From: Hydractinia symbiolongicarpus
Taxonomy: Eukaryota > Cnidaria > Hydrozoa > Anthoathecata > Hydractiniidae
Reading direction: 5' to 3'
NCBI RefSeq assembly: GCF_029227915.1
Contig: NC_079880.1
Coordinates: 15,518,001 to 15,582,000, forward strand
DNA length: 64,000 nucleotides
Both the position numbers and the translations under genes were made by a program. Below, piece by piece: positions 54,426 to 64,000 of the stretch; the first letter of the stretch is position 1, and every line of letters begins with the position of its first letter. The notes under the pieces are model-generated. The model was not told the DNA's origin. It worked only from the letters and a program-made list of their open reading frames with translations, and did no database searches.

Positions 54426-55019
54426 CTTGTTGGCTGCATTGTATAGAACATGAATTCTTCCTGTTGCCTTCATTTTTTGAAGCAGGTATCTTTCTTTTTT
54501 TGTAACATATATTTTTTGTGTTTCATGTGATTATATTTATAAAGAATTAAAGTTGCCTAATAATTTTTCTAACCCAGTTTAGTTTCTCATAAAAAAATTG
54601 TTTATTTTATAAAAGAACTTAATTTTAAGTCTTATTTTGAGATACACAATTTTTTAAGTGACATTTTTAGCTATGTACGTGGGTGAAGTCAGACAAAAAC
54701 CTGTGTTTGTTTTTTACCCAAACTAACGGCTTAATTTGGGAAGTTTTCTGAAAAGTTATTCTGCAAATTAGAAAATGTCGGTTGACTGTTTTATTTAGAC
54801 ACACGGATACGACAAGCTTCACCTAAGAGTGGGTGAAGTCACTGGTTGTACATCCTGGTTTGCCTGTACCAAAAAACTTAAGACGGTATCAATCATGATT
54901 ATTGTTCACACCTTCATGGGAACACCAGGAACACATGTTACAAGAAAAAAAAATAAGGTATAGGATTAAAAATAAAGTAAAAAAAAGTGATCTTACTACA
55001 GGGATTAAAAATAGCTATT
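54426..55019. other. Gene-free stretch
   Basis: A direct repeat GTGGGTGAAGTCA occurs at about 54680 and 54831. The missing TIM23 first exon could be here, but I could not identify it. Confidence 0.35.
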
Positions 55020-56223
55020 AGTGAGGGCCACTATGTAATTTCGTGTGCACATGTGTGTTAAAAGTGATTTTTTGATTTAAAGTTGTTCCTTAGGTCCCAA
55101 ATTACCAAAAAAATATGGGTGGCAAAATTTTTTGTCCCATCGGACCAAATTAGATGACGTCATCACTTTTACAGTCAGCAAAAAAATAATTTCACATTTA
55201 TATGTCATATTATATATCGTTGGAAAGAGGAGATCGAGTGGATCAAAAAAAATGTAAGAACCATGTCTTCAAAACGAAACGTTCGAAAGATATTACTAGT
55301 CAAACTTTGTACAAATTACAGACCCGTAATTTACTGACCCAGCACAAAAATGACTATAACCTGCTCAATAGCGAAGTTTTTTTGTTGAATTTTAGTATGG
55401 TATTGGGTCACCCTAATGTCTTTCTGTTTGATCAAAATTTATTGTTCAAATCACTTCAAGGGATAATTTACAGACCAGTAATTTACAGACCAAAGCACGT
55501 GTTTAGTTGTTTACTTTCTTTCTGGCAATTTCACAAAGTTAAAAAAATTGCTGAAAATAATGACAAAAAACAACTTCAGCAATGCTTGTACAATGTTTCA
55601 TTCACTCATCATCACTAGAACTATATTTATCTGACTCGGATTCATCGCTTGCGCCACCACTGTTTTGACACGTCGTACATTTACACATGTCAGTGCACAA
55701 AAAACCATTTTTACGGCATTTACATCGGTTGGATATGCAACTTGTTTTGCAATTACAAGAACTTAACTCGATGAGTGCCAACGGTGCAGGAAGTTCATCA
55801 GTCATTATGGGGGATAAGTTACCGACTTCATCTGTATCCCAACCATAATTGACTGCATTCGGAAGTTGTTGAATGAGGATATGCGAGCTTCGTAAAACCA
55901 TTGAAATGAAGTGACACCTGAATATTTTGTACTTCAATGCAGCTAATGTTGGTGGCAACATATCAGCATCACACTGGAATTCGGAGAATAAATGCAACGC
56001 AATTGAGATAGTGATACCACGTTTGCAGGACATTTATTCCCCTTATACATTGAAACAACGAAACGTTCTAAGCTTTCCAGTGTTTCCAGATTAGGAAGTT
56101 CAACAGTACTTCCAAGTGTCGATAATGCCAGAACCACCTCATTATCTGCCTGTAAAAAAATCTTCAGCCAAGCAGACTTCGATTTCTTGTTGAAACGCCC
56201 AGTTTGGTCACACCCTGTGAACG
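55020..56223 (+). repeat. Left arm of the inverted duplication
   Basis: Matches the reverse complement of 58209-59422. Contains the 3' end of the core gene and about 580 bp of 3' flank with ACAGACCAGTAATTTACAGA-type repeats. Confidence 0.9.
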
Positions 56224-58196
56224 TATGAAAACCAAGAATAGCTTTCGCGTGTACTGCACCAAGGGCTTCAAAGCAATTACGAATATCAATATCACGTAGA
56301 ATAGAACCTCGCCCTGTTCTAAAAAATGGTATTTATTGGTAACATCTCATAGTAGTAAATTAGCAGTAGAAACACGTCAGTATCCGGAGAGTAAACAATA
56401 CAACTGGTGAAAGGAGATTGTTGTGCAACATTCATAGCATTATATATAAGTGCTGTGTCAGCTTCTTCGTGGTCGTGTATTCTACAATCAACAAAATTTG
56501 ATTCCATTTTAGTATCATAAGTCACTATATACCGAATATGCAATGATGAAAGAGCCTCCATCACTTTCTTTGCCAGGTAGATGGTTAAAGCTTGCTTTGT
56601 ATCAATGTGGGAAAGAAATTGCTTGAGACTAATGGATGAAATATTGGTGTTGTCTGATACTTTGTATCGAACTTCATTACCAGATGTACGATGCTTTCTT
56701 GTCCGTGCTTTCAAGGAGTTTTCTATATAGCGATCAAATACCAATCGTATTTCATCACATCCTCTTGAAATTTGTAGTACACGTTCTGTGAAAGCTGATG
56801 CGAAATCCTAAAAAATTAACAGAGTATTTCACAAGTGCGTCAGAAAATTACGTAAGATAGTGATAAATTGAATACATACCTTGCATGTTTTAACTGCCGG
56901 TGTTTTTGGAGTTTGATTCACAACAGCCATTCCATCTATAATGATTACTTTGTTTGTTTCGACTTCTCCAGATAAACCATTGGTCGTTTGTCCTTTGCTG
57001 GCTAATTCCTCCATACCGTGAATCAATTTTGATTTGTCTAAACAAGCCAATGGAATTCCATCAGCACTGAACAAGGCCTTTGGTACAACAGAAAACTCAA
57101 AGTTGCCAATACAGTGCTCCAAATCCAACTCGGGACGTTTCCGTGCAGTGATTAAAAATCTTGATACTAGCGTTTTTTCCTCTTTGAGTTGTATAACTTT
57201 ATCCCCTACTCTCTTTTTGATAGATTTTTCAAGATCTTTGAAAGTTACTATTTTCACTTTTTTTAACGGTACCCATATCGATTTTGTTCCTTTTATCCTC
57301 TCCGTGACAAATTCTTCATAACATTTTGAGCCAATATCAGCATGTTGAAGTATTTGTGAATTGTGAAGAACAGCTTTTGAAACAACATTAAATACACAAT
57401 CGGATTGTCGGAAGTTGACATCGAAGTCATCCATGGTACAAAGCAATTTATTGACGTTAGAAGCTATCCTGCTACATGTTGAGCCACTCAATTAGTAGTG
57501 TTGCTTTCTTTGATCAACATTGACATTTTGTATATCACAAAACTCTTTCGATAATGATGCAAGTATAGGAGAAACAAGGCAAAATCTGTTCAATGTAGAT
57601 GGTTGTTGTAACAGTCCTTTAATGCCTCCAGTGACCTTCATTACCTTATTCTCCTGCTCCATTGCGTGATCGGACCCAATGGCAGTGAATGGTATATTGG
57701 TTTTGGCAATTGCGAAATTCTCTTTCAAGTAGGACCAGGTCTATATGTATGTTTCTTCTAAATTCTTCATGTCTGCCAGATACAAAGGTGTTAATCGGGC
57801 GTAATTAATTTGATTGTGGGCGAAAAAATATTTCACTAAACCACTCAAAGAGACAAGATGTAATTCCCAAAGTCCTTGTCGCATAGCACGAACGAAAAGC
57901 AGAAGTGATTCATACATTTTCATGAAATTTCGCAAAAACAGAGATTGATGATCCATAGCCTTGTCTAATTGAGAAAACTTTTCAAAAATCCCAATTCTCT
58001 CACAAAGTTCAATCAACTGTTTATGTTGCTCCTTACATTCAACTTTGTCAGAACATTTTATGTTTAAGAATTCTTCCCTTGCAACTCTAACATCACACAT
58101 AAAATTACACATTTCGTCAGCATCCAATCCGTCACGCAAATACACTCTGAATAGCGCAAGGTACATTACCATATATGCTTCCATACATCTCTTCAT
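55602..58196 (-). pseudogene. FEN/XPG-like nuclease with CXC domain (5'-truncated, broken)
   Basis: Read from 58196 down: helical region (LRQGLWELHLVSL-type, KNLEETYI), TAG at 57741-57743, FAIAKTNIPFTAIGSDHAME, TAA at 57492-57494, SGSTCSRIASNVNKLLCT, then KVIIIDGMAVVNQ. An intron follows (donor AAG/GTATGT near 56881, acceptor TTTTTTAG near 56808), then IRLVFDRYIENSLKARTRKH, HDHEEADTALIYNAM, SCIVYSPDTDVFLLLI, a frameshift near 56333 and FTGCDQTGRFNKKSK. The order of acidic motifs resembles FEN/XPG-type nucleases (D; FD; E-x-D; D-x-D; GCD near a helix-hairpin). After another frameshift near 56030 the tail has CNCKTSCISNRCKCRKNGF and LCTDMCKCTTCQN, a tesmin/TSO1-like CXC DNA-binding motif. The nuclease assignment is motif inference. 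Confidence 0.6.
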
Positions 58197-58208
58197 ATGC
58201 TTCCCATT

Positions 58209-58830
58209 CGTTCACAGGGTGTGACCAAACTGGGCGTTTCAACAAGAAATCGAAGTCTGCTTGGCTGAAGATTTCTTTACAGGCAGATAATGAGGTGGTT
58301 CTGGCATTATCGACACTTAGAAGTACTGTCGAACTTCCTAATCTGGAAACACTGGAAAGCTTAGAACGTTTCGTGGTTTCAATGTATAAGGGGAATAAAT
58401 GTCCTGCAAACGTGGTATCACTATCTCAATTGCGTTGCATTTATTATCCAAATTCCAGTGTGATGCTGATATGTTGCCACCAACATTAGCTGCATTGAAG
58501 TACAAAATATTCAGGTGTCACTTCATTTCAATGGTTTTACGAAGCTCGCATATCCTCATTCAACAACTTCCGAATGCAGTCAATTATGGTTGGGATACAG
58601 ATGAAATCGGTAACTTATCCCCCATAATGACTGATGAACTTCCTGCACCGTTGGCACTCATCGAGTTAAGTTCTTGTAATTGCAAAACAAGTTGCATATC
58701 CAACCGATGTAAATGCCGTAAAAATGGTTTTTTGTGCACTGACATGTGTAAATGTACGACGTGTCAAAACAGAGGTGGCGCAAGCGATGAATCCGAGTCA
58801 GATGAATATAGTTCTAGTGATGATGAGTAA
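58209..58830 (+). pseudogene. Inverted copy of the nuclease/CXC gene 3' half
   Basis: Encodes FTGCDQTGRFNKKSKSAW to the CXC tail and the acidic end SDEYSSSDDE. It carries the same frameshift after SLSQLRCIY as the left copy, so that lesion is older than the inverted duplication. A few substitutions separate the arms (for example Gly/Arg in STLGSTV and Val/Ile in DTDEVGN). Confidence 0.75.
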
Positions 58831-59422
58831 ATGAAACATTGTACAAGCATTGCTGAAGTTGTTTTTTGTCATTATTTTCAGCAATTTTTTTAACTTTGTG
58901 AAATTGCCAGAAAGAAAGTAAACAACTAAACACATGCTTTGGTCTGTAAATTACTGGTCTGTAAATTATCCCTTGAAGTGATTTGAACAATAAATTTTGA
59001 TCAAACAGAAAGACATTAGGGTGACCCAATACCATACTAAAATTCAACAAAAAAACTTCGCTATTGAGCAGGTTATAGTCATTTTTGTGCTGGGTCAGTA
59101 AATTACCGGTCCGTAATTTGTACAAAGTTTGAATAGTAATATCTTTCGAACGTTACGTTTTGAAGACATGGTTCTTACATTTTTTTTGATCCACTCGATC
59201 TCCTCTTTCCAACGATATATAATATGACATATAAATGTGAAATTATTTTTTTGCTGACTGTAAAAGTGATGACGTCATCTAATTTGGTCCGATGGGACAA
59301 AAAATTTTGCCACCCATATTTTTTTGGTAATTTGGGACCTAAGGAACAACTTTAAATCAAAAAATCACTTTTAACACACATGTGCACACAAAGCTTTATA
59401 TCAGAACATAGCAGCCCTCACT
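58209..59422 (-). repeat. Right arm of the inverted duplication
   Basis: Reverse-complement copy of the left arm, starting at CGTTCACAGGGTGTGACC. It carries the gene's 3' half on the plus strand. Confidence 0.9.
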
Positions 59423-59599
59423 ATATCTTTCATTATATACATTATATTAAACTCAATTTTCAAATTTTTGAGCTTGGTCAATTGGTGGTGGACCCGCAGT
59501 TCACATGTTAATTGCATTTGCTAAAGTTAGCGCTTATACCAACACACCAACCCTTTTCAATATTTCTTTATCTTTTATGTACATCAATCAATCAATCAA
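59423..59599. other. Short spacer
   Basis: No feature beyond a CAAT tandem run (about 59585-59599). Confidence 0.4.
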
Positions 59600-60814
59600 G
59601 TAGGAACCAACAGTAACCAGCAGTATTTTAAAGTAACCACCAGAGAACCACCAGTATTTTGAAGTAACCACCAGAGAACCAGCTGTTTTTTTAAAAAACC
59701 ACAAGAGAATCAGCAGTTATTATTAATTTACTCCAGATAAGGCAGCAATAGCGGCGCAAAGGTGTTGTGATTTTTATGCACAACACCCCAAACTACCAAA
59801 TATGATAAATAAAAGGGCACCTAGCGCCCAGGGCTTTTTTCTGATCTTTATGCTCTTGCTAACAACTTGTCTTTAAGTTGTTTTCACGAGGTCCAATAAA
59901 TGCATTCCGCGAAGAATTCGCAATCATTAACTAAATCAAGTTATTTATTTATATATTTCGCCTAAAGGCAATAATGGAAACAAGAAAAACAGAACGAAAA
60001 TAGCGCTTTTAGGATTAAAGTTCATTCTTTGAAATAAAATGTAACACGTTTCAAGGAAAAAACGTTCATATCGAAAGCATAATTTTTTTACTTGAACAGA
60101 AACCATGTGAGAAAAACAAAGGTATATTTTCTGCCGGATGCCACGTTGTTTCTCCACAACATTTATCAATTCATTCGAACTTTACCTTCTACCAAAAGAA
60201 AAAATGTTTCGTTTTGGACCCTCCTCCGTATAGCGTTATATTTAGTTTACAATACACAAAATGAAAATCCTTCGGTCAAATACATAATCTAATTAAGCAA
60301 AATAATTTTTTAGGAAGCGTTGAAGGAAGTGTGTAATCGCTGTGGAAAATAAACAAAAATTTGATATGGATTCCTCAACAGTGGATACAATGGCAGAAGA
60401 GTATCTCTCCCCCCGATGATTTCAAACTTTAACATTCGAACTTTAACGTCTACCACACAAATTATCTCATTTTGGACTCTCCTACGTATAGTGTTTTTCG
60501 TTATATTTGGTTTACAATTCATATATCAGTTCGTTATTCAAAATACTAATTTTGCTTTTGTTAATTCTCGCGTGTGGTTTTAAAAGCCTTCTTTCTCAAA
60601 TGTTGCATAAAGCCTGAGTCACACCAGACATAAACATTTTATAAAAGTGGGTCATAAACTGTTGTGTACATTATAAAATCGTTTCACATTCGAAGCGGTA
60701 GTTGCGATTATTTCGTTTTATCTATTTAACTGGTCGCTCTTTTGTGGTCACTTAAAAAACTGCTGGTTCTCTGGTGATTACTTCAAAATACTGCTGGTTA
60801 CTGCTGGTTCCTAC
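59600..60814. mobile_element. TIR-bounded non-coding element (1.2 kb)
   Basis: Left end GTAGGAACCAACAGTAACCA and right end in reverse complement GTAGGAACCAGCAGTAACCA. Similarity extends about 75 bp through GCAGTATTTTRAAGTAA and CACCAGAGAACCA; on the left the CCAGAGAACCA unit is tandemly repeated. The interior holds two diverged copies of a ~140-bp segment (about 60130-60260 and 60395-60535, CATTCGAACTTTAC ... TTTTGGACYCTCCT). No coding gene. Superfamily unknown. Confidence 0.6.
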
Positions 60815-61040
60815 TTTTAGTAGTAGCGACTGACAACATTCTACAACGCTAGACGATTCACAACACGAGATGGAAGGATCAATTGGCATCAAAGGTAAAG
60901 GCTTACTTATGCCAGTGCTCTTGCCTCAAGGTTTTCTCTTGGATCTAATTTGGCTACTCATGGTTGTCAAGTTCTTTATTTACAGGGAGAAGCACTGATA
61001 ACACACGTTGGTGGGGATGTTGGGCTTCCTGTGTCAGTCA
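60815..61040. other. Short spacer
   Basis: Nothing recognisable. Confidence 0.4.
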
Positions 61041-61450
61041 AATGACATAAAGATTTCCATGAGATATGCAATAGCAGGGAGTAGGCATTTCCATGAGATT
61101 TGCTGAGGTGTAGGCGATTCCACGATAGTCACTGAGATGTAAGTGTTTCCACGGGATTCGTTGAGATGTAGCAATTCCCACGAGATGCGCTGAGATGTAA
61201 GCGATGACACAAGATGCACTGAAATGTAGGCGTTTCCACAAGATTGGCTCAGAGGGTTGCGTTTCCTTGAGAAACGTTGGTGTTTCCACGAGAGACACCG
61301 TCAGGTGTGTTAGCGTTTCAACAAGAGACACGTTTTTACATGAGAGACACGCCAGGTGAGTTAGCGTTTTCTTGAAATACGCAGGTGTTTCTACGAGACA
61401 CACCTGAGGGTAGTTATAGCATTTGGAGATGCAGACGTTTCCATGAAATA
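61041..61450 (+). repeat. Degenerate minisatellite, ~30-36-bp units
   Basis: About twelve diverged units of the form GAGATGTAGGCGTTTCCACG (with a variable AGATTCGCT part), drifting into CAGGTGTGTTAGCGTTTC units after 61300. Open frames on the minus strand here (61034-61219, 61038-61403) are repeat read-through. Confidence 0.75.
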
Positions 61451-62174
61451 TGTCTTAAGGGTAAGAATGGAAACACATGCACCTGGTTTAAGGCTCCCTC
61501 CTCCCCCTTTCCCCAAACTCAAGTTAGTTAACATAAGAGAAATAAACTTCTAAAACTGGTTGTGTTACCATAATGACTCACCAGAGTAAACCAATCAATA
61601 AGACATATTTACCTGTGATAGGAACGAAGGGTCAAGATTCAGATAAGGTGAAAATGATCCAACACCAGCAGAGTGCACTAAAATTTTCATAAATTAAAAT
61701 TACTTTTAACCATAAAAAATTTGTAAAGGATGATAAACAACAAAATGTGTAAGCTAGCTAAGCGCTGATTTAGCAAGAAAACAATGTCAGGTAAATGCTT
61801 GCTCAACCTTAAAATAAAAATATATTGGAGAATTGTATGTAGTGAACATAATTTACAAAAGCCCAACGAACGAACATATGCATCAAAAATAAGAATTGGA
61901 AGAAAGAGTTGAAAGAGATGTTAATTAAACAATAAGAAAGTGGTCATGTGCACAGCTACTTAATAATGTGAAGCATAAACAGAATGGTGCAAATAAGAAC
62001 AAAAATATCCCTAGTTTCAGGAATAGCACACTATCAACATTTATTGATACCCTACGATTTACAGTGGTTTTAAAGAATAACCTATAGGCAGTGTTAGTAA
62101 ATTACATTCCTCTGTAGATTTTGTGATTCTTTGAGAAATAAATTGCTGTGATTAGATTTGGTTTTATTATTACA
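61451..62174. other. Gene-free stretch
   Basis: A+T-rich, no supported feature. Confidence 0.4.
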
Positions 62175-62909
62175 CTAAGTTGATAAGGCCAGTGGAACAC
62201 TTCACTTAGGCAAAAGGTCAATAAAAATATAGGTTGCTTTAGATGTTTTGCTTACGTCAGCAGTGCAAATACAACAAAATGGCGAAATTTCGTTCATTTG
62301 TTGCCTTTGATGTGCGGAGATTGAATTACTGAGCAAAATAATGTATAGGATCATATGTTTTCGACGAACGCTTAAGGAGATATAAGGGTTTACATTAGCA
62401 AAGACCCCCCAAACTGCAAAAAAACTTTCTTTACAAATTCATATACCTGTTGCCTTCATTGTATAGATTTTGAAACACTGATCAAGAAAATGTATATGAT
62501 AATGCACTTTTGACAAAAGGTTACGGAAATATTGTGGTTTAAAGGTTTTTTGATGATGATGTCATCAACCCGTTTATTTCGGATCTGATTCAGGGGCCTA
62601 AGTTGTAGAAGATTACCTAATTTGGTCCCAGGTGGTCCTTAGTGACCCATGCGGTAAAAAAATGACTGACATCACCACCTTGTTTGCAAGCTATTTGGCC
62701 TCAAAATTTTTGGTGCATTGTAATGGCTTCATTAAGGTTAATATACTTTCCTGTGACGTCAATGTTATTTTAATACAGAAAATACAGAAGCAATTTATAG
62801 GTTATGTTTTACAGTTATGTTTTACAGACTTTAATCATAGAAAATTGTGAAGAATATAATCCTCTTTGCAAAAGTCACAGACAGACAGAAGCTGTGTGTA
62901 TTATGGAGA
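62175..62909 (-). mobile_element. Helitron-like non-autonomous element, copy 7 (full length, 735 bp)
   Basis: Minus strand starts TCTCCATAATACACACAGC with a TCTGTCTGTG run. It has the same body as the copies at 5283-6190, and ends with hairpin CCTAAGTGAAGTGTTCCACT and CAACTTAG, then T. It is preceded directly by the 3' end of another copy. Confidence 0.65.
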
Positions 62910-63353
62910 CTAATCGATAAGGCCTGTGGAGAAATCCACTTAGGCAGAAGGACATTAGAGAAATAGGTTGTTTTGATTTGTTGCTAATTTTAGCAGTGCA
63001 GATACACACAAAAATTGACACAATTTAGATTATTCGTTTTCTGTGATGTGTATATAGAGGTTAAGTTTTTTTGATGATGTTAAACGGATTCAGGGACACA
63101 GGTTTGGGAAACTTACCCAAATCGGTCCCTAGTTACCCACACAGACCAATGTCACCACCTCGTTTGCAAGTTATTCGGCTTTAAAGTTTTAAGTGCACTG
63201 TAATGGCTTCATTACACTAATTTAATATAGGACATTGACGTTAAGTGGTGTTATTGACGTCGCGCCGTAATGTCATAAAATTTAACATTTTAGACATGCC
63301 TTTTTCCACAACATCAAAGGAAAACGATATCCACTATTACCGTCATATACACT

Positions 63354-63355
<2 letters not shown>
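62910..63355 (-). mobile_element. Helitron-like non-autonomous element, copy 8 (3' part)
   Basis: The 3' end CCTTATCGATTAG at 62910 abuts the TCTC start of copy 7. The body matches the copy at 16827-17225, including GTCGCGCCGTAA and the TTTAACATTTT stretch. Its 5' side runs into the TAA microsatellite. Confidence 0.6.

Positions 63356-63356
<1 letters not shown>

Positions 63357-63423
<67 letters not shown>
63357..63423 (+). repeat. (TAA)n microsatellite, ~22 units
   Basis: Uninterrupted AAT/TAA repeat of 67 bp; frames through it encode only poly-Ile or poly-Tyr. Confidence 0.97.
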
Positions 63424-63424
<1 letters not shown>

Positions 63425-63485
63425 TAGTGGACTTTTTCTACTGGGGCCACTAGAACAAAAAAGAAACAAAAAATGATAAACCTTA

Positions 63486-63936
63486 AGGCTAAAATACACG
63501 GTAAGTTTAAACGGACCGTTTAGTTGTAAGAAAAAAACTTATAAGTTCAGTTGCAGGTACTACACCTGTTTACACGTTAAGTTAAAATGTATAAGTTCTT
63601 CTAAAAAAATTTTTTTTACAATAATTACCAAATAAAAAACACGTTTATCTTTCATTGTGGTTATTGCTATAGCAGCAGAAGGGGTAATCGTAGAAGAAAA
63701 AAAGCGGACTACTGGTTAGAAACCAAAAATATATATGCTCAAATCTTTAGTTTAACAATAGCTCATTAATTATTCTGTTAATTTCAATAGAAAAAACTTG
63801 TCCAACATGTCCAACTTTTAAGAAAACTTTAAAAACCGAGAAAAAAAGTAGAAAAGTACATCTTTGCTGTTTACACGGTAAGTTTTTTTTTCTTACATTT
63901 AAACGGTCCATTTAAACTTACTGTGTATTTTAGCCT
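63486..63936. mobile_element. Harbinger-like MITE (451 bp)
   Basis: Inverted ends AGGCTAAAATACAC and GTGTATTTTAGCCT, extended by GTAAGTTTAAAYGGACCGTTTA (about 35 bp, few mismatches), flanked by TTA at 63483-63485 and 63937-63939. TTA duplications are typical of PIF/Harbinger. No ORF. Confidence 0.65.
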
Positions 63937-64000
63937 TTAGACTGCCTCAGTTCAATCAAACATAGTAACATTTATAATCTGTGAAAATTGAAAAAAAGAA

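Larger units (their letters stand above)
55020..59422. mobile_element. Unfamiliar transposable element with 1.2-kb inverted ends and a FEN/XPG-like gene
   Basis: Ends read AGTGAGGGC followed by CACTATG (left) and TGCTATG (right, in reverse complement). Inverted arms are 55020-56223 and 58209-59422, about 97-98% alike by eye. The 2.0-kb core (56224-58208) holds the rest of one minus-strand gene whose 3' end lies in the left arm. The right arm repeats that same 3' end in the other direction, replacing the gene's true 5' end. Target duplication is uncertain (TAT possible). Confidence 0.7.

Noticed and set aside
55202-55618. 138-aa plus-strand ORF inside the left inverted arm
   Set aside because: It contains repeated IYRPVIYRP from short DNA repeats, is convergent with the real gene, and is shortened in the other arm; probably non-coding 3' flank.
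61034-61403. Minus-strand ORFs of 61 and 121 aa
   Set aside because: Read-through of the degenerate minisatellite with repeating VETPTxLK peptides.

Overview
The window looks like nuclear DNA of an early-branching animal, most likely a cnidarian and perhaps a hydrozoan. The DNA is strongly A+T-rich with short, canonically spliced introns. It has one recognisable metazoan housekeeping gene (a TIM23 homologue, minus strand, 53088-54000) and a duplicated small secreted Cys-rich protein gene. The rest is almost entirely mobile elements. The taxonomic call is inference; the eukaryotic nature is plain from spliced genes, poly(A) signals and eukaryotic transposon families.

Layout. 1-4650: a decayed protein-primed-type family B DNA polymerase on the minus strand, divergent from a small unknown ORF, followed by a perfect 81+81 bp palindrome. 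5283-6190: two Helitron-like non-autonomous copies joined head to tail. 7667-7882: a possible terminal exon of an unknown gene. 9248-9577 and 13289-13618: two nearly identical secreted Cys-rich (PAN/apple-like) genes, each with a 5'UTR intron and a conserved upstream block; a third upstream block near 17.8 kb has no gene. 11.7-12.9, 16.8 and 18.2 kb: more Helitron-like copies; 18.4 kb: a pogo-like MITE.

19508-39434 is a complete-length Polinton/Maverick (about 19.9 kb, 181-bp terminal inverted repeats about 97% identical). It carries PolB, a fibre-like region, two small conserved proteins, a DDE integrase, a PX-type protein, a coiled-coil/membrane protein, two structural-type proteins, the major capsid protein and the packaging ATPase. 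Most genes are frameshifted. Its polymerase gene was hit twice: by a 4.4-kb IS3EU-type DNA transposon (6-bp target duplication, minisatellite-bearing TIRs, spliced accessory gene plus DDE transposase) and by a 3.3-kb non-LTR retrotransposon with a restriction-like endonuclease (11-bp target duplication).

39.4-49.5 kb: a TIR element, a second and more decayed retrotransposon of the same type (42.1-45.1 kb), a decayed DIRS-like YR retrotransposon (45.7-49.3 kb, minus) and a 110-bp tRNA-like imperfect palindrome. 53-54 kb: TIM23. 55020-59422: an unfamiliar element whose 1.2-kb 3' end is present as inverted copies on both sides of the core; its gene shows a FEN/XPG-like nuclease motif series and a tesmin/TSO1-type CXC domain. 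59.6-64 kb: a TIR element, a degenerate minisatellite, two more head-to-tail Helitron-like copies, a long TAA microsatellite and a Harbinger-type MITE.

The most interesting items are the putative FEN/XPG-nuclease mobile element with inverted-duplicated ends, the nested Polinton, the perfect palindrome beside the orphan polymerase, the CTRR-ended Helitron-like family with head-to-tail junctions, and the secreted-gene pair with a sharply bounded near-identical coding block.
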